Shown here in pieces: positions 1-11,321 of a stretch of DNA of 64,000 nucleotides. The stretch lies in contig NC_134701.1 of NCBI RefSeq assembly GCF_043290135.1, positions 61,645,502-61,709,501 of the forward strand. Reading direction: 5' to 3'. Numbering within the stretch: position 1 is the first letter of the stretch; each line of letters begins with the position of its first letter. The notes below the pieces were generated by a model. That model did no database searches. It was given only the letters and a program-made list of their open reading frames with translations, and was not told the DNA's origin. The position numbers and the translations under genes are program-made. Source of the stretch: Rhipicephalus microplus. Lineage: Eukaryota > Arthropoda > Arachnida > Ixodida > Ixodidae.

Positions 1-177
1 CACGATGCAAAAATACGATTTTCTTAAGTAGGCATGGTATATCAGGGGCCCCTGACACGTGAACCGTCACTATCATACACTATCTACTGCGATGTGGAGA
101 GTAATGAACGGTGAGCAGAGAATGTCAAAGCAAGGTCAAAGTAAAATTGTGAGAATACATAAATAGTGTTTACATCA

Positions 178-227
178 AGTAGATCACATGAATAACAGTT
201 TGAAAACTGCTATTCATGTGATCTACT
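178..227. repeat. Near-perfect 23-bp hairpin
   Basis: The left arm 178-200 is the reverse complement of 205-227 with one mismatch. The loop is four bases (TGAA). It lies directly before the first recognisable PLE reading frame, so it may be part of that element's 5' region. No function can be assigned. Confidence 0.8.
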
Positions 228-1236
228 AAACATAATCTGTTCATTTCTAAAAAGAAAGCCATCCATGGGCTGCAAGATCGCGAAAACATAAATATCAAAC
301 CAGCTGATAAAGGTAGCGCTGTAGTAATAATGAATAAGTTTGATTATACTACTGAGATTCAAAGACAGCTGAATGATATTCATTTCCATAAAGCGCCTTG
401 ATTAGGATCTGGCGGAGCGGTTCAAGGAAATGGTTTCCAATGGCATAAAAGACCTTGTCAACGATGACAAAATCAGAGAGAGAGCTATACGGTCATTAAT
501 CCTGCTTAGCTTCATCCCAGGGCGATTTTATAACCTGCCAAAAATACACAACGCAAAAAATCCTGGCTGACCTAACGTTTGCGCTATTGGCACCGTCGCT
601 GAACCAATGTCTAGCTTCGTTGATAATCTCATTAGGAACATCCCACCCACTTTCAATTCATGCCTGAAAGATACAAACCATTTCTTGTTCGACATCATTG
701 ACCTCGACGTGCCACCTGGTTCATTGCTTGTGACACTAGACGTAGCCTCACTCTATACAAACATCCCGCATATTGATGGCATTCAAGCAATATTGGAGGC
801 TTATGAACAATAAGTTTTTAACTAAACGGTGGACAGCAACACACTAGCGTAGTTACTAGAACTAATCCCGACATTGAACAATTTTGAATTTGATGGTGCA
901 CATTATGTGCAAGTTAGTGGCACTTCTGTGGGTACGAAAATTGGACCAGCTATGTAAATATTTTTACGGGCAAACTCGAAGATCAGTTCTTAGACGCATG
1001 CAGTCTCAAACCATTTTATTATAAGCGCTATATTGACGATGTCTTTCTGATCTGGTAGCACGGAGAGACAGAAATTCTGTCGTTCATTGCAGACTTCAAG
1101 AAGGCTCATCCCACCATCTCTTTTTCAGAATCATACTCAAGCACAGCAATACATTTTCTTGACGTCACGGTTACTATACGTGCTAATCAAGTGACAACTA
1201 AACACTTTAGGAAACCCTCGGATAGGCAGTCATACC
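228..1236 (+). pseudogene. PLE-D reverse transcriptase remnant
   Basis: This is a dead copy of a Penelope-like element, a retrotransposon whose protein joins a telomerase-related reverse transcriptase to a GIY-YIG endonuclease. Read through several frames it shows, in order, an IKPADKG block (about 294-314), the motif A block LDVASLYTNIPH (about 736-771), motif B GTSVGTKIGP (about 920-949), the catalytic YIDD (about 1026-1040) and FRKPSDRQSYL just before the microsatellite. Only 607-813 stays open for any length, and a TAG follows YIDD at about 1056. The zinc and GIY-YIG part is missing because the copy is cut off at the TG repeat. Family assignment is firm; subfamily is not. Confidence 0.85.
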
Positions 1237-1301
1237 TGTGTGTGTGTGTGTGTGTGTTTGTGCGTGTGCGTGTGTGTGTGTGCGCGTGTGTGCGTGTGCG
1301 T

Positions 1302-1342
<41 letters not shown>

Positions 1343-1354
1343 TGTGTGTGTGTG
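1237..1354. repeat. (TG)n microsatellite, interrupted
   Basis: About 118 bp of TG dinucleotides with CG and TT interruptions. It abuts the broken 3' end of PLE-D. The Cys/Val and His/Thr frames across it are repeat translations, not genes. Confidence 0.95.
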
Positions 1355-1359
1355 ATAAG

Positions 1360-1790
1360 GATTGATAGTAGTGTATACTTAAGGGCTCGTTCTCCCGTGC
1401 TTCACAGCCAGTGGCATAGCCAAGGAGGGGTTGTGGGGCTCAACCCCCCCCCCCCCCCCCAAATTTTTCGCGCAACCCTCCCCCCTTTCCACGCCACTTA
1501 CCAAACTTTTTTTGTCACTTCACGCTGACATGATTTAAAAACTAAGCAGTGCAACTGTTACAAGTAATTTTAGGTGGCTTTTGCAGTAAATAACGTCTGC
1601 ATGCGAAAAAAAAAACGTGTCGCAGTGTTTGCCAAGGCTATGGCACATTTTTGATGAAAAAAATGCGTTTTTACAGAACCAGTTTCCAGAAATAAAACTG
1701 TCTGGGGGACCTCTTATTACAACAAGTGCAAATAACGTAAGCAAAGATTGACAACTGAGAAACCGTAAGAAACTTTTTCAATATAACAAA
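1360..1790. other. Repeat fragments with a C tract; no gene
   Basis: A short piece (about 1370-1410) matches the start of the tandem unit found at 13866. It is followed by a GCATAGCCAAGGAGGGG block and a 16-base C run. A similar G/C-rich block recurs near 16370-16460. The remaining sequence is AT-rich and I see no coding signal in it. Confidence 0.5.
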
Positions 1791-3900
1791 CTAACACATT
1801 TAAATATTTATCAAGAGATATACATACATAGTGAGCATACACACATAATTATATTTAAACCAATACAAATATAAATGCACAAGTACGATCAGGCGATGCG
1901 TGTGGTTAGTAAAATTGTTTGAGTTGAAGCCGGAAATAATGTATTGAAGGGCTTGATTTACTGTTGATGGAAGTGAATTCCTGGATGAAATTGCAGTAGA
2001 GAATGCTGTCATTTTACCGTAGTTAGTGTTTCCTTTTGGAAGCAGAATGATGCAATTTTCAGAGAACCATGTTATTATTATTGTGAAGATGTGTTAGGAG
2101 AACTATGTCAGTTGGAATGTCATCTGTTCTGCTTCTGAATAATAAAACACCAAGTTTGAGTTTAAAAGTGGAGGTGATAGCTAGAATTTCGATAGTGCGA
2201 AAGAGAGGTGCTGCTGATGCAGCGTGTGAACTATGAGTGATGATAAGGATTGCTCTTTTCTGAAGGTGAATTATAGATACCAAATGAGTGGTGTACGTGT
2301 TGGCCCAGGATGAAATGCAATGATTAAGGTTACTGTGAATAAATGCATAGTGAAGTGGTTTGAGAATTCGTTACTGACCGCAATGTCTTGAGCGAATTAG
2401 TATGCGGATTCCATAAGCAGTCTTCTTGATGACATAGTTATTATGAAAGTTATACCTAAGGTGAGGATCTTGTGTTACATTTAGAAAAGTAACGAAAATT
2501 GGTGGTGTAATGCCTCGGTTATCTATGTGTATTCCCGGATTTATTGTCACGTTTTTTATGGGAGTAAAATAATATGAAAGCTGTTTTAATAGGGTTGATT
2601 TTCAATAAGTTGTTATTGCACCATTAAAGAAGACTCTTGACATATGTGTTTAACTTTGGTAGCATATTTGTGTCATTTGTGTGTCATGTCAATCTGTGTC
2701 ACTGGAAAGTTTGTAGTATCATCGGCATAAAAGATGCAGTCAGAAAAAAGTAAGCGATGATGGTAATTCATCAATGTAGACGAGAAATAAGAGATGTCCC
2801 GAACTCGAGCCTTGTGGAACTGCCTAGTTAGTTTTCATAAGAGAGGTTAAAGCACCGCCGCAGTTCACAACTTGGGTTTTGGTAGCAAGGTAACTTTGTA
2901 TAAGGGCTAAAGTAGGCTCACAAATTCCCAGGGATTCAAGTTTAGCATTCAAGATAGAGTGGTTAATGGTATCGAACGCTTTAGTTAAGTCAATGAGTAC
3001 CGCTCCTGCCCATAGACCTTTATCAAGAAACTGTTTTCAGCTATCAGTTAGTTTTATTAGTGCTAATTCGGTCGACAGCTTAGCAAGAAAACCAAACTGC
3101 TTAGATGACAAAAGAGTACATTTTGTTAGGTAGTTTGTAAGGTGATTAACAATAAGCTTCTCAATAACCTTACTTGAAACGAGATGATTGTTATTGGGCG
3201 ATAATTAGAAAAATCTTTTTGGTCTCCCTATTTAAATATAGGTGCTACGTTTTCTTGTTTGAGAATAGTAGGAAAAATGCCAGAACGAATTTGTTGTTGA
3301 TAAAGTCTGAAAGCACAGATGATAAGTCGGGGGCAAAAAGTTTGATTTTGGAAAGATAAATTGAATATAGGTCATATCCTGTCATCTTCACACTTTTTAT
3401 AGTGCGCAGAACTTCATCAGGTGATGTGGGTTTCGTGAAAAGTGAGTAAGACAAGCAAGGCATTGAAGGCAAGGTAGCGACAGTCGATACCGAGTAGTTG
3501 CAAAATGATTCGTTAAATAAATTGGTGATAGCAATGGCGTTGGTTATAGTGCTGGTGCCGTTCGAAAATACTGTTTGAAGCATTTCTGGCTGAACAAGAT
3601 CAAAAAACTAAAAAAACTCCTTTTTTTACTGAACTAAAAAAATAAACGAAGACATTACGTGCAGTTTTTTTCTACAGTCACTCCCATTCTCAAGCACTTT
3701 CTTTTGATAGTAGGTCCGTTTAGCTGTGTTAAGTTGGAAAGTAAGTGTTTGTTAATGCACTTTAAAGCAGGCCCGAAGAGACAAGTTGAATGGCCTGAGC
3801 TTTGCTTTATTGTATAGGTCTTTTTGTATGCTGCGCAGCAGTCCTTCTTTTCCTCCAGTCTTTTGTATCCGCAAACCAAGTAGGCGGTGGGGGGAACGGA
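1790..3900 (-). pseudogene. CR1-like LINE remnant (RT and C-terminus)
   Basis: A decayed non-LTR retrotransposon read on the minus strand. In element order: a region before the RT (3655-3879), the start of the RT with TGYD near 3245-3583, an LTKAFDTINH-like motif A around 2975-3000, a product-binding stretch ending NCGGALTSL (about 2840-2870), YADD (about 2718-2731), the LQKRAI...APLF segment (2059-2283), and the terminal NYGK...NSLP segment (about 1900-2020). Stops and frame changes separate these blocks. No endonuclease or ORF1 is seen, so the copy is 5'-truncated. The tail motifs fit the CR1/L2/Daphne group; placement within that group is inference. Confidence 0.8.
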
Positions 3901-4023
3901 ATCACTCTAGCATGGTGTAAAAGTGATTTTCAGCAATATATTTCAATCAGTTGAACTTGCGCTCTTACAGTTGGACGAAAAGTAGCGCATAATCATTTTA
4001 TCGAAACCGTCTTTTTTACTACC

Positions 4024-4233
4024 CGCCATGATGACCTAGTGGTTATGGCGCTCCATTGCTGACCCCGCAGGTCGAGGAAATGATTCCTTGTCGTATTTTT
4101 GATGTAGACAAAAATGCGCGAGACCCGTGCACTTTGATTCAGGTGGACGTTAAACATCTAAAGTGGTAAAATTTCCGCAACACCCCACTATGGCATCTCT
4201 CATAACCATATTGTGGTTCTCATAATCGTCTCT
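4024..4233 (+). repeat. tRNA-derived SINE, tick Ruka-like
   Basis: The 5' part reads like a tRNA head: an A-box-like stretch with CTAGTGGTTATGGCGCT, then a GACCCCGCAGGTCGAGG B-box region that has drifted from GGTTCGAATCC. The body carries the AAAATGCGCGAGACCCGTGCACTT and GGTGGACGTTAAACATC-type blocks and ends near CATCTCTCATAACCATATTGTGG. This order of blocks is the one I know from ixodid tick SINEs. It is diverged, so it is an old insertion. No clear target duplication was found. Confidence 0.75.
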
Positions 4234-4239
4234 CAAGAT

Positions 4240-5200
4240 CACCTTGTAGCCCGCAAAAGATCACAGTGTGTATGATTGAGATCAGTATTGTTTCGTGGTT
4301 AATTCATTTTCTGCTTGCGCTATTACTCCACCTTTTTAGCCATTGACTCAACTGTCAGTGCATCTAGAAAATTTGTCGCTTAAAGAGCAGCAGTCTTGTG
4401 GCAGTCACGCTCGTTTTGGCTTCTGAAATTGTCGAGCGCCTTCTTTCGGCGTTGGAACGCAGAGGAGACCATGCTTGCACCAAGAACTTGGTGAGTTCCG
4501 TTGCCTCAACTTTTTTTTCCAAAAAGCACACATGTCTTGCTCCCTCATCAAACTTGGAATACACCAGCAGCTAAGAAAAGATTTCTAATCAGTGAGGTTG
4601 TAACTTCAGTTTGCCCTTACTAAGTGAGGGAAAGCTGCACGTAGTGAGCGCCTGGTTTACATGTCGTCATTAGGAAACGTCGTCTAGTCTCGTCGTGCCG
4701 CAACTCCTGGTCTCTTGACCCGTTAAACAAGTAAGGATCAATGTTGCCAGGAATCGCAGTTTTGGTGGATGCATCGTGCTCCGATCGGTTTTCAGGAGTT
4801 TTCTCGGCACACGAGTCGTATTCAGGCAGTGCTGAACTACAGTTGGGAACCGTTTCCTCGGCTGCTGTAGTGTGTTCGCCAGTTGTGTGTGCATGGGGAG
4901 CAGCGTCGCCTTTCGAGAAATAATCATAAACCTTTACCTTACAGCGTTAGACGTGGCTAGATTCCACTATAGCGCGGCTATCGAGTCTCATAGTGGGGTG
5001 CTGATTGACACAGAACACCCGAGCAATACGTGTAGGCAGCTTATTTCAATTGGGTGACCTCGAATTGCTATAGGAAGCAACGTGCTCAGCTAAGTTCTGG
5101 CAGTGATACTGAATGTTCAGCTAAGTTCGGGCAGTGATACCGACGATACACGTAGGCTGGTAATATTCCACCTTAAACACTAGCTCTCGTTTTTCTCCAG
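4240..5200. other. Unassigned region, no gene recognised
   Basis: Short open frames occur on both strands but none has a recognisable domain. A direct repeat of about 22 bp (TCAGCTAAGTTC then GGCAGTGATAC) occurs twice between 5088 and 5140. A pyrimidine-rich stretch ending in CTCCAG closes the region at 5200. Confidence 0.5.
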
Positions 5201-5465
5201 GTGGAAAGATTCGCCAGTATACATTTCCTCCGCTTCCCTTCAGGTGCCGGTAATGTCGCGTGCGCCATATCTTACTCTGCGCGCGAAAGCTCTCGCGTTT
5301 GTGATTGCGCCCTTACAGAAGGCTGGTGGGTTCTGTTGCGCTGTGGTGCCATACCAAAAACGGGAATGAACGTGAAGATGTTGATGCGAGCAATGAAGTT
5401 CCAGCGCCTCGAATCAGAATACCTGAAACAGACAACCGGCAGACACGGATGGCGCACAGTACAGT
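5201..5465 (+). other. Possible orphan exon (splice-site pair, open frame)
   Basis: The stretch is preceded by TTTTTCTCCAG (a strong acceptor) and followed by GTAAGTAAAC from 5466 (a strong donor). One frame stays open across it and runs to 5473. The translation is Cys- and Arg-containing and matches no family I recognise. This could be an exon of a host transcript, a spliced repeat, or chance. Nothing nearby supports a complete gene. Confidence 0.25.
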
Positions 5466-5808
5466 GTAAGTAAACTTTTGTTGCATGCGCTGGCAGTTCT
5501 CTTTCGAGTTACGCATTCTGAGAAATTAATTATGGTGCACTATGCTCTAAATAGGACCGGAGTTTTTCCTCCATCATTACTGAACAGATCACTCGAGATT
5601 TTGCGTGGTACGAGGCTGCTCCTGTTCGCGATGGCGTAAGCGTCACCAACGCAAATGCATGAACTAGTTATAACAGTGTATACATGTCATATCTATGATG
5701 CGCAGTGAAATATTCTGTATGGTTTCTAATCTGTTAACGTAAAAAAAATGACGGCTGCACGCTTGCTGCAACAAGTTTGGGTCGATAAACTTCCAGAATG
5801 CGTCAGGT
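5466..5808. other. No gene seen
   Basis: AT-rich sequence between the possible donor site and the PLE-C reading frame. I see no repeats or motifs here apart from a short A run near 5745. Confidence 0.5.
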
Positions 5809-6906
5809 ATGCCAGTTCATGGTTTTCTGGAATTGCTTTCAGTATATTTAAAGTCAACGATTGCGTCTTGGAATGAGCAACATTTTATTCAAAAAAGTGA
5901 CGTTTGCATAGGTTCGTGTTTGGCACCAGTCTTGAGTGACATCTTTCTCGCGCATAAGGATCGCCACATTCAAAAAGATCTCGACTTGTCTCTCGACTTG
6001 TCTCTCGTTGTGAAGGTCTGTAGGTTTGCTGATGATTTCATTGTATTTATTGATTGTTTGGATACTGTTTTTGAAGTTGTCCTTAGTCTTCTAGAATTTT
6101 TTACGAAGCACTTGTATCCTCTTGAACTTACCCATGAGCTACCGTTTGGAAATTCGATTAGGTTCTTAGACTTAACACTCCGTCTTAGAAGTAATCATTT
6201 GTGCTGGCTGTTTTCACCTAGAAGTGGTAAACCCCTTTTACCTTTCCACTCAGCTCATTCTTAATTGGTGATAAGGGATATCATTAAAGGTTGCCTGGTA
6301 AACGCTCTCAAGAGGTCATGCCCGCACTCGACGCAATGCAGTTTCAAAGCACATGTAGAGTGCCTCTTAAGCGCTGGTTACTCGAGCGCCCTAATTTCTG
6401 CTGTTGCGGAAAAACTTTTGAAGCGAATTAAAAATCAAGGAGGGCGATCTCAGCCTCAAAACGCGTCTGTTCTTATGAAATGTGTTGCAGTTCCTTATCT
6501 GCATAACGTGTCGCATCGGCTGAAAAAAATTGGTAAACGCACTGGTGTCACCGTTGTGTTTTCCGCCCCAGAAAACCTTGCAAAGCTTTGTAAGCTGGTG
6601 AATAATCCAGCTGCTATTAAAGTAAGATGCACTGTGAAACACAGAACGCGCTTTGTACCTTGTGTTATTGGTGTCGTATAGCTCATTCCGCTTTCGTGCG
6701 GAATGGTATACATAGGGCAAACCGGAAGGTGCCTTAATGACCGTCTAAGAGAGCACAATAACAATGTACACAACGTAGTTCAAGGACACCTCGGAATCCA
6801 CTGCAGAGACTGCGGCTGCGTGCCAGTTTTTGAGCGTTGCGAGGTATTAAGCAAGCACAACTCGCAGGCCACACGTGAGATAATTGAAGCTTATCAAATA
6901 AAATAA
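5809..6906 (+). pseudogene. PLE-C: RT and GIY-YIG endonuclease, two nonsense codons
   Basis: A second PLE lineage, distinct from PLE-A, -B and -D. One frame (5809-6906) encodes the rear half of the RT: an SCLAPVLSDIFL motif B (about 5920-5955), a catalytic FADDF (about 6025-6039) and the RFLDLTLRL block (about 6160-6186). A linker follows, then the endonuclease with VYIGQTGRCLNDRLREH (6706-6756), which holds the YIG box and its downstream Arg. Two in-frame stops break it: TAA at 6262 and TAG at 6679. There is no frameshift, so decay is mild. The RT N-terminus, including motif A, is missing. The family is certain; the element is not active as it stands. Confidence 0.85.
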
Positions 6907-7220
6907 TTTGACGGTAAATGTGTAAGTTACCCATCGGTTACGTTGTTGCAAAAAGAGATTGCGTATGTCGATATTTTTTAAGCAACATGAGTATTTGTTT
7001 TCAGCCCATTCAACAAGAGTTATGCTGACATTGTATGGCAGTGGTTTTTCCTGCACCCTTCTACGCATGCCCAATTTTCTCAATTTCCGCCTATATATGT
7101 ACACCACTCCGATTTTATATTTTTGTTGAAAGTCAGCGCTCTTTTCTGTCCTTGTTTTTGTTCGCTTCCGTAGTTACGAAGTAACTACTTCTTGGTTGCC
7201 CTCTTCCTGCATTCAGCGAC
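6907..7220. other. PLE-C 3' flank, no gene
   Basis: AT-rich sequence after the PLE-C stop. It probably holds that element's 3' untranslated region. No terminal repeat to pair with it is visible upstream. Confidence 0.4.
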
Positions 7221-7224
7221 ATCT

Positions 7225-7705
7225 TGTCATTGAAAGAGGGGTACCGCGTATTGCCGCAGAGGCTGGCAAGCGGGTGCAATGTCGATTCTTGCCCGCTTCT
7301 GGATTACGCGTGCAGTAGGGGTATGCTAGCCACCATAGTAGGGGCCTCCCAATTGTGCACAGGGTTGCTGTTGGGCATGTCATGCTTGGCACAATCGATT
7401 GGATAGTATCGTAAAAACAGAAACAGACGACAGCTGTACTTTGGAAGAGTATAGTTACACTTGGATATATATCCATTTTTAGTTGTCCGGTGCCCTTCAC
7501 AGCTGCAATGCCGTGAACTCAATTATTATTTTCATTATTGCCGTTATTGTTTTCTAATGCTTTATTTGCTGCAAGTGTACTCGGATTCTCATTTATTTCT
7601 CTATCGAGGGTGTTAAATCGGTGGATATGGTACGACTCTCGCTGTTCACGTTCCCGGATTGATCACGTTCTCGGTAAACGACGTCTGGAGCGGATGGGAA
7701 TGCGC
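7225..7705 (-). pseudogene. PLE-A 3' fragment, inverted copy
   Basis: On the minus strand this matches the PLE-A C-terminus and 3' UTR seen at 12892-13330 and 62180-62600, including the CCAGCCTCTGC, TTTAACACCCTCGAT and GAATCC...ACACTTGCAGC landmarks. Near 7660-7705 the sequence jumps to an upstream PLE-A segment and then turns back into the plus-strand copy through GTCTGGAGC...GCTCCAGAC. The two copies are therefore head to head. Such inverted partial copies are a known habit of PLEs. It has no coding capacity of its own. Confidence 0.75.
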
Positions 7706-8052
7706 TCCAGACGACCACGCAACCTCAGACACACTTGTCCACTCTCAAATTAATAGCTCACCCCCCAATAATTCATGCCGACCTTGTTTAAATTCACGAT
7801 GTCTTGTATGTAAGGCGATGCGAGAAACACTCAAAGCAACCAGCACACAATCCAAGTTTTCGATTAACATACGAGGAAACCTAGCATGCGATTCCTCTAA
7901 TGTGGTATACCTACTCGAATGCAACGTGTGTAGTATGCAGTACATCGGACAAACAGAAACACCACTTAGGATTCGCATCAATAATCACAGAGCCCATGCG
8001 AAATCATCCCCAAATCTACCCCTATCAAAACATCCTAATCTTCCCGACCATG
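7700..8052 (+). pseudogene. PLE-A GIY-YIG endonuclease, 5' portion
   Basis: The frame encodes the Cys-rich zinc linker (CRPCLNSRCLVC) and then the endonuclease core. NVVYLLEC lies at about 7897-7920 and QYIGQTETPLRIRINNHR at about 7939-7992, with GIY-, YIG- and Arg-type motifs all present. The RT is absent. The frame is cut at 8052 by the LTR retrotransposon and resumes at 12892 with the C-terminal TRG...REREQRES-type segment. The intact arrangement can be seen in the other PLE-A copy at 61681-62297. Confidence 0.85.
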
Positions 8053-9180
8053 TGTCACAGAACGAGCGCTCAAAAAGAGCGCGCCGCCAACTCCTCGCGA
8101 CGAAACGCCGGAGTGACGCCGCGAGGTCAACAATAAAAGGAAAAGAAAAAAGAAAACAAGCTCCCCGGGCACGCTCCCTCTCCCCGCGGAAGCGTGGCTT
8201 CGCCGACGAACCTCCTCACCCCACAACGTCGGCCGAGCAAGCACTCGATTTTTCTAGAAGGAAAGGGGCGTGGTCATACCGAGTTGAGTCATCCGCCGCG
8301 GAGGGCATTCCAACCGTCTCGCCCTCTCCCCAGCCTTCGCTGCGTATCGCGCCGACGAAATGACAAGAACCTTCTGGAATCTCGCGCGGAAGGTATTTAA
8401 TCGAGCAGCCGAGACGAGAGAGCAGGAGAAGACGGAAGTTAGCGCCAGAGCGCGTAGGGATTCCGCCGTGTAATCGGCGAAGGTTTTGTCCGTAGAGACA
8501 AAGCAGGAGAAGATGATTTCCACTTGAGGGGTGACGACTCGAGCTACAGGCAAGAGTGTGTGTTTACCGCTATCGAGCGAAGACGCGTGGCAACAGCTGC
8601 GTGTGTGAAGCCGACGTGTTTCCGGCGAAGAAGTCTGAAGCTTGGAGAGTGGCCTATTGAAGACGTGAGGTTTCCTGGAAGAGAAACTTCGGGGGCTGCG
8701 GAACGACAACAACGCTGGACTTTGAGTGAGTGATTCTCGGAAGAGTATCATCCCGACTTTTGTTCCAAGAACTTCGGACTGAATAGGTTTTCTATCTCTT
8801 TAGTCTTTAAGGGTCTTGGTTGTTCAATGCATGCAACTGCATTGTAGTGCGTATTGTTGTCTGTGTCCGTTGTTTCGAGTGTGGCTGTTTGTACTGTGTA
8901 GTACGTTGTTTGATTGGTGACATATTGTATGCAACTATTGTGGCGTGTGCATTCTTGTGTATTGTTTTCGATCTGCCATTATTGAGAATATAGTATTGTT
9001 TGTTTATCAACTCTCGGCTCTGACTTGTTCTTTGGGCCACAGCCGGCGTCCGCTGGCGCACCAAAAAGGACCACTTCTAAATTCTCCACGCTTTCGTGGT
9101 GCGGTTCGGGGGGCTGATAGTTCGGCCCTTGGAATTATCCCGGCGATCGCCTCCCTAATTAACGGGACCTGTGTGTGATA
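8053..9180 (+). repeat. 5' LTR (1128 bp)
   Basis: Begins TGTCACAGAACG and ends GTGTGTGATA, with the last C changed to T relative to the 3' LTR. It contains a TATTTAAT TATA-like box near 8392 and an AATAAA near 8131. It is 30 bp shorter than its partner, fully explained by a missing AGA triplet and a missing 27-bp duplication. Confidence 0.9.
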
Positions 9181-9187
9181 ATTAATC

Positions 9188-9203
9188 TGGCGTCCGCGAC
9201 AGG
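9188..9203 (+). promoter_or_regulatory. Primer-binding site
   Basis: TGGCGTCCGCGACAGG begins seven bases after the 5' LTR. The leading TGG is what pairing with a tRNA CCA end requires. I cannot name the primer tRNA. Confidence 0.7.
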
Positions 9204-9382
9204 ACCTTTTGGTGCACAGTGTGTCTAAAGTAGTAGGAAAGAGCCTCGAGTTCTTGATAGTGCTATCGGAACGATTTTGTGTGTTGTTCAGTGTTCTCGT
9301 TAACGAGTGCAGGGGAGTGTTCCGATAGACTGATTTAGGCAGATACTTTTTGCACGCGGCAAGGACTTATTTGCGAGATACA

Positions 9383-10549
9383 ATGGATCTCGAAAAGTTA
9401 GTTGCTCTAGGTGAGAAGATGGGTCTTTCTGGCGTCGAACTGCGGAAGTGGGTCACCCAGAAGAAAAAAGAATAAAAAGAAAGGGTGAAGGAAGAAAGAG
9501 AGCAACAATTGAAGTTGGAGTTGGAGAGAGAGAAGTTGGCAGCCGAAAGGGCGAGAGAAGAAAGAGAAGCGGAGATGGCTGAAAGGGAGCGGCAGCGGCA
9601 GCACGAGATGGAACTCGAGCGGCTTCGTTTGCAACAGCGAAGTGAAACTCCCGTCCAAGCTAGAGTTGAAAGCAGCGAACGGGAAGATCATGGCTTCCGC
9701 TTGAACCCAAGCAAGGTGCTCGTAGCGTTTGATGAGAGGAAGGACGACCTTGACGCGTACCTTCACAGATTTGAGACGATTGCAAGGAGCCAGAATTGGC
9801 CGGAACATCAATGGGCAACTGCTTTGCGTACCTGCTTGAGTGGTGAAGCGCTCAGTGTGTACGGTAGGCTGACGCCGACTGATGCAGCCAACTATGCAAA
9901 GGTGAAAGCTGCTTTGCTGAAGCGAATTAGATTTACTGTGAAAGGATTCCGGGACAGATTTCGGACAGGAAAGCCAGCTGATGGTGAGACGGCTACGCAG
10001 TACGCCGCCCGACTTAGCCATTATTTCGACAGATGGATTGAACTTTCAGGGACAGCGCAGGAGTACGATGAGCTTAGAGAGCTCCTAATTAGAGAACAAT
10101 TTCTTACTAGTTGCCGCCCAAGCCTGTCGCTGTACTTGAAAGAGAGGAAGGCTGAGTCACTTGAAGGAATGCTTGAATTGGCTGATCAATTTCTGGAAGC
10201 GCAAGGTGGCACTAATTTGGCCAAGGTCAAGAAGAATTGTCCCGAAGATTCGAAGAAATTGGCTCCCGAAGAAAAGAAGCGTGCACCAGAGAGCATTCCG
10301 CGTTGTTTTCTGTGTAACCGAGTGGGTCATCGCGCGAAAAACTGTCGAACGATCTTTACGAGCCCTACGGTAGTAAAATGTTTTAAGTGTGGTCAGACTG
10401 GGCACAAAGCAGACGCATGTCGAAACGAAGCGAGTCAGACTCACCAGGTATCCTGTGTGCAAGCGGCACCGAAATCCGGTAATAATGCCGTCACAGATGA
10501 ATTCGTAGAGTTGAAAAATGGGAGAAAATTCCTATTGTGGGTGCTGTAA
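9383..10549 (+). pseudogene. gag of the 8053-12886 element, one nonsense codon
   Basis: The structural polyprotein that packages the element's RNA. The frame opens at an ATG at 9383 and runs to 10549, but a TAA at 9473-9475 interrupts it after 30 codons; the downstream frame is unchanged. A highly charged Glu/Arg coiled-coil segment (about 9485-9650) comes first. A capsid-like domain follows with the WPEHQW...LSGEAL and YDELRELLIREQFL blocks (about 9790-10110). Then come two CCHC zinc knuckles, CFLCNRVGHRAKNC (about 10304-10345) and CFKCGQTGHKADAC. This layout is common in tick Ty3/gypsy elements. Protease follows in a different frame. Confidence 0.85.
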
Positions 10550-11321
10550 TGACGAAACAGCCAACCGGTGTTTCGAAGGGAATGCCAACGCTGCCTGGAA
10601 AAGTTGCGGACAAAAGGATTACGGTGTTAAGAGATACCGGCAGCTCCACTGTTATCGTGCGGAGAAATCTGGTACGGGAAAGTGGGTTAACAGGCAAAAT
10701 GAAACCGGTTTGCCTAATTGACCGTACGGTTCGGATCCTTCCCGAAGCAGAAATTGAGGTTGAAACCCCGTACTTCAGCGGGAAGGTGACTGCTCTATGC
10801 ATGACGAACCCCTGTACGACCTTGTCATCGGAAACATCGACGGGGCGCGAGGACTGAATGATCCGGAATGCTTGGGAGAAGACCCTAAGATAGAGCCCTC
10901 GCCAACCCAGCGACCGCGAGATACAGTGGAGGAGCAGCCCGTGACGGATCTCACTAGAGCCCAAGGTGAAGCCGCGGCGCAAGAGACAGTGAATGAGAAG
11001 ATGATCGTGTTGAATGAGTTCACGGGCCGAGCAACTGGACTTACGTCGGCACGACCTCAACCGACCGACAGGGTAAAGGAGACGGAGTTGGCCAGCCGGG
11101 CAAAATGTAGAGACCTGATCAAGCTGGTAAATAAACAGACAGGACCCGTCGAATGTTATGACCCGTTAACGGTGTCGGAAGTGACAACGATGGCTGAGAC
11201 GCTGCCTCAGATACCGTCGTTGGAAGGGGCTCGCCGGAACAAAACGAGCAAAAACAATAAGAAGAGATCGAGAGAGCACCGCAAGAAAGGGCGCAAGCGC
11301 CGCTCGACATACACAGGATAG
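10518..11321 (+). pseudogene. Retropepsin-like protease and tail, frameshifted
   Basis: Overlaps the end of gag in another frame. The active-site stretch VLRDTGSSTVIV (about 10624-10659) is the aspartic protease signature, with Asp-Thr-Gly intact. At about 10797-10815 the frame changes; the new frame reads PLYDLVIGNIDGAR, the usual end of such proteases, and continues to 11321 with a Lys/Arg-rich end. After this one would expect reverse transcriptase, but none is present. The shift between gag and protease may be programmed; the second one looks like damage. Confidence 0.75.
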
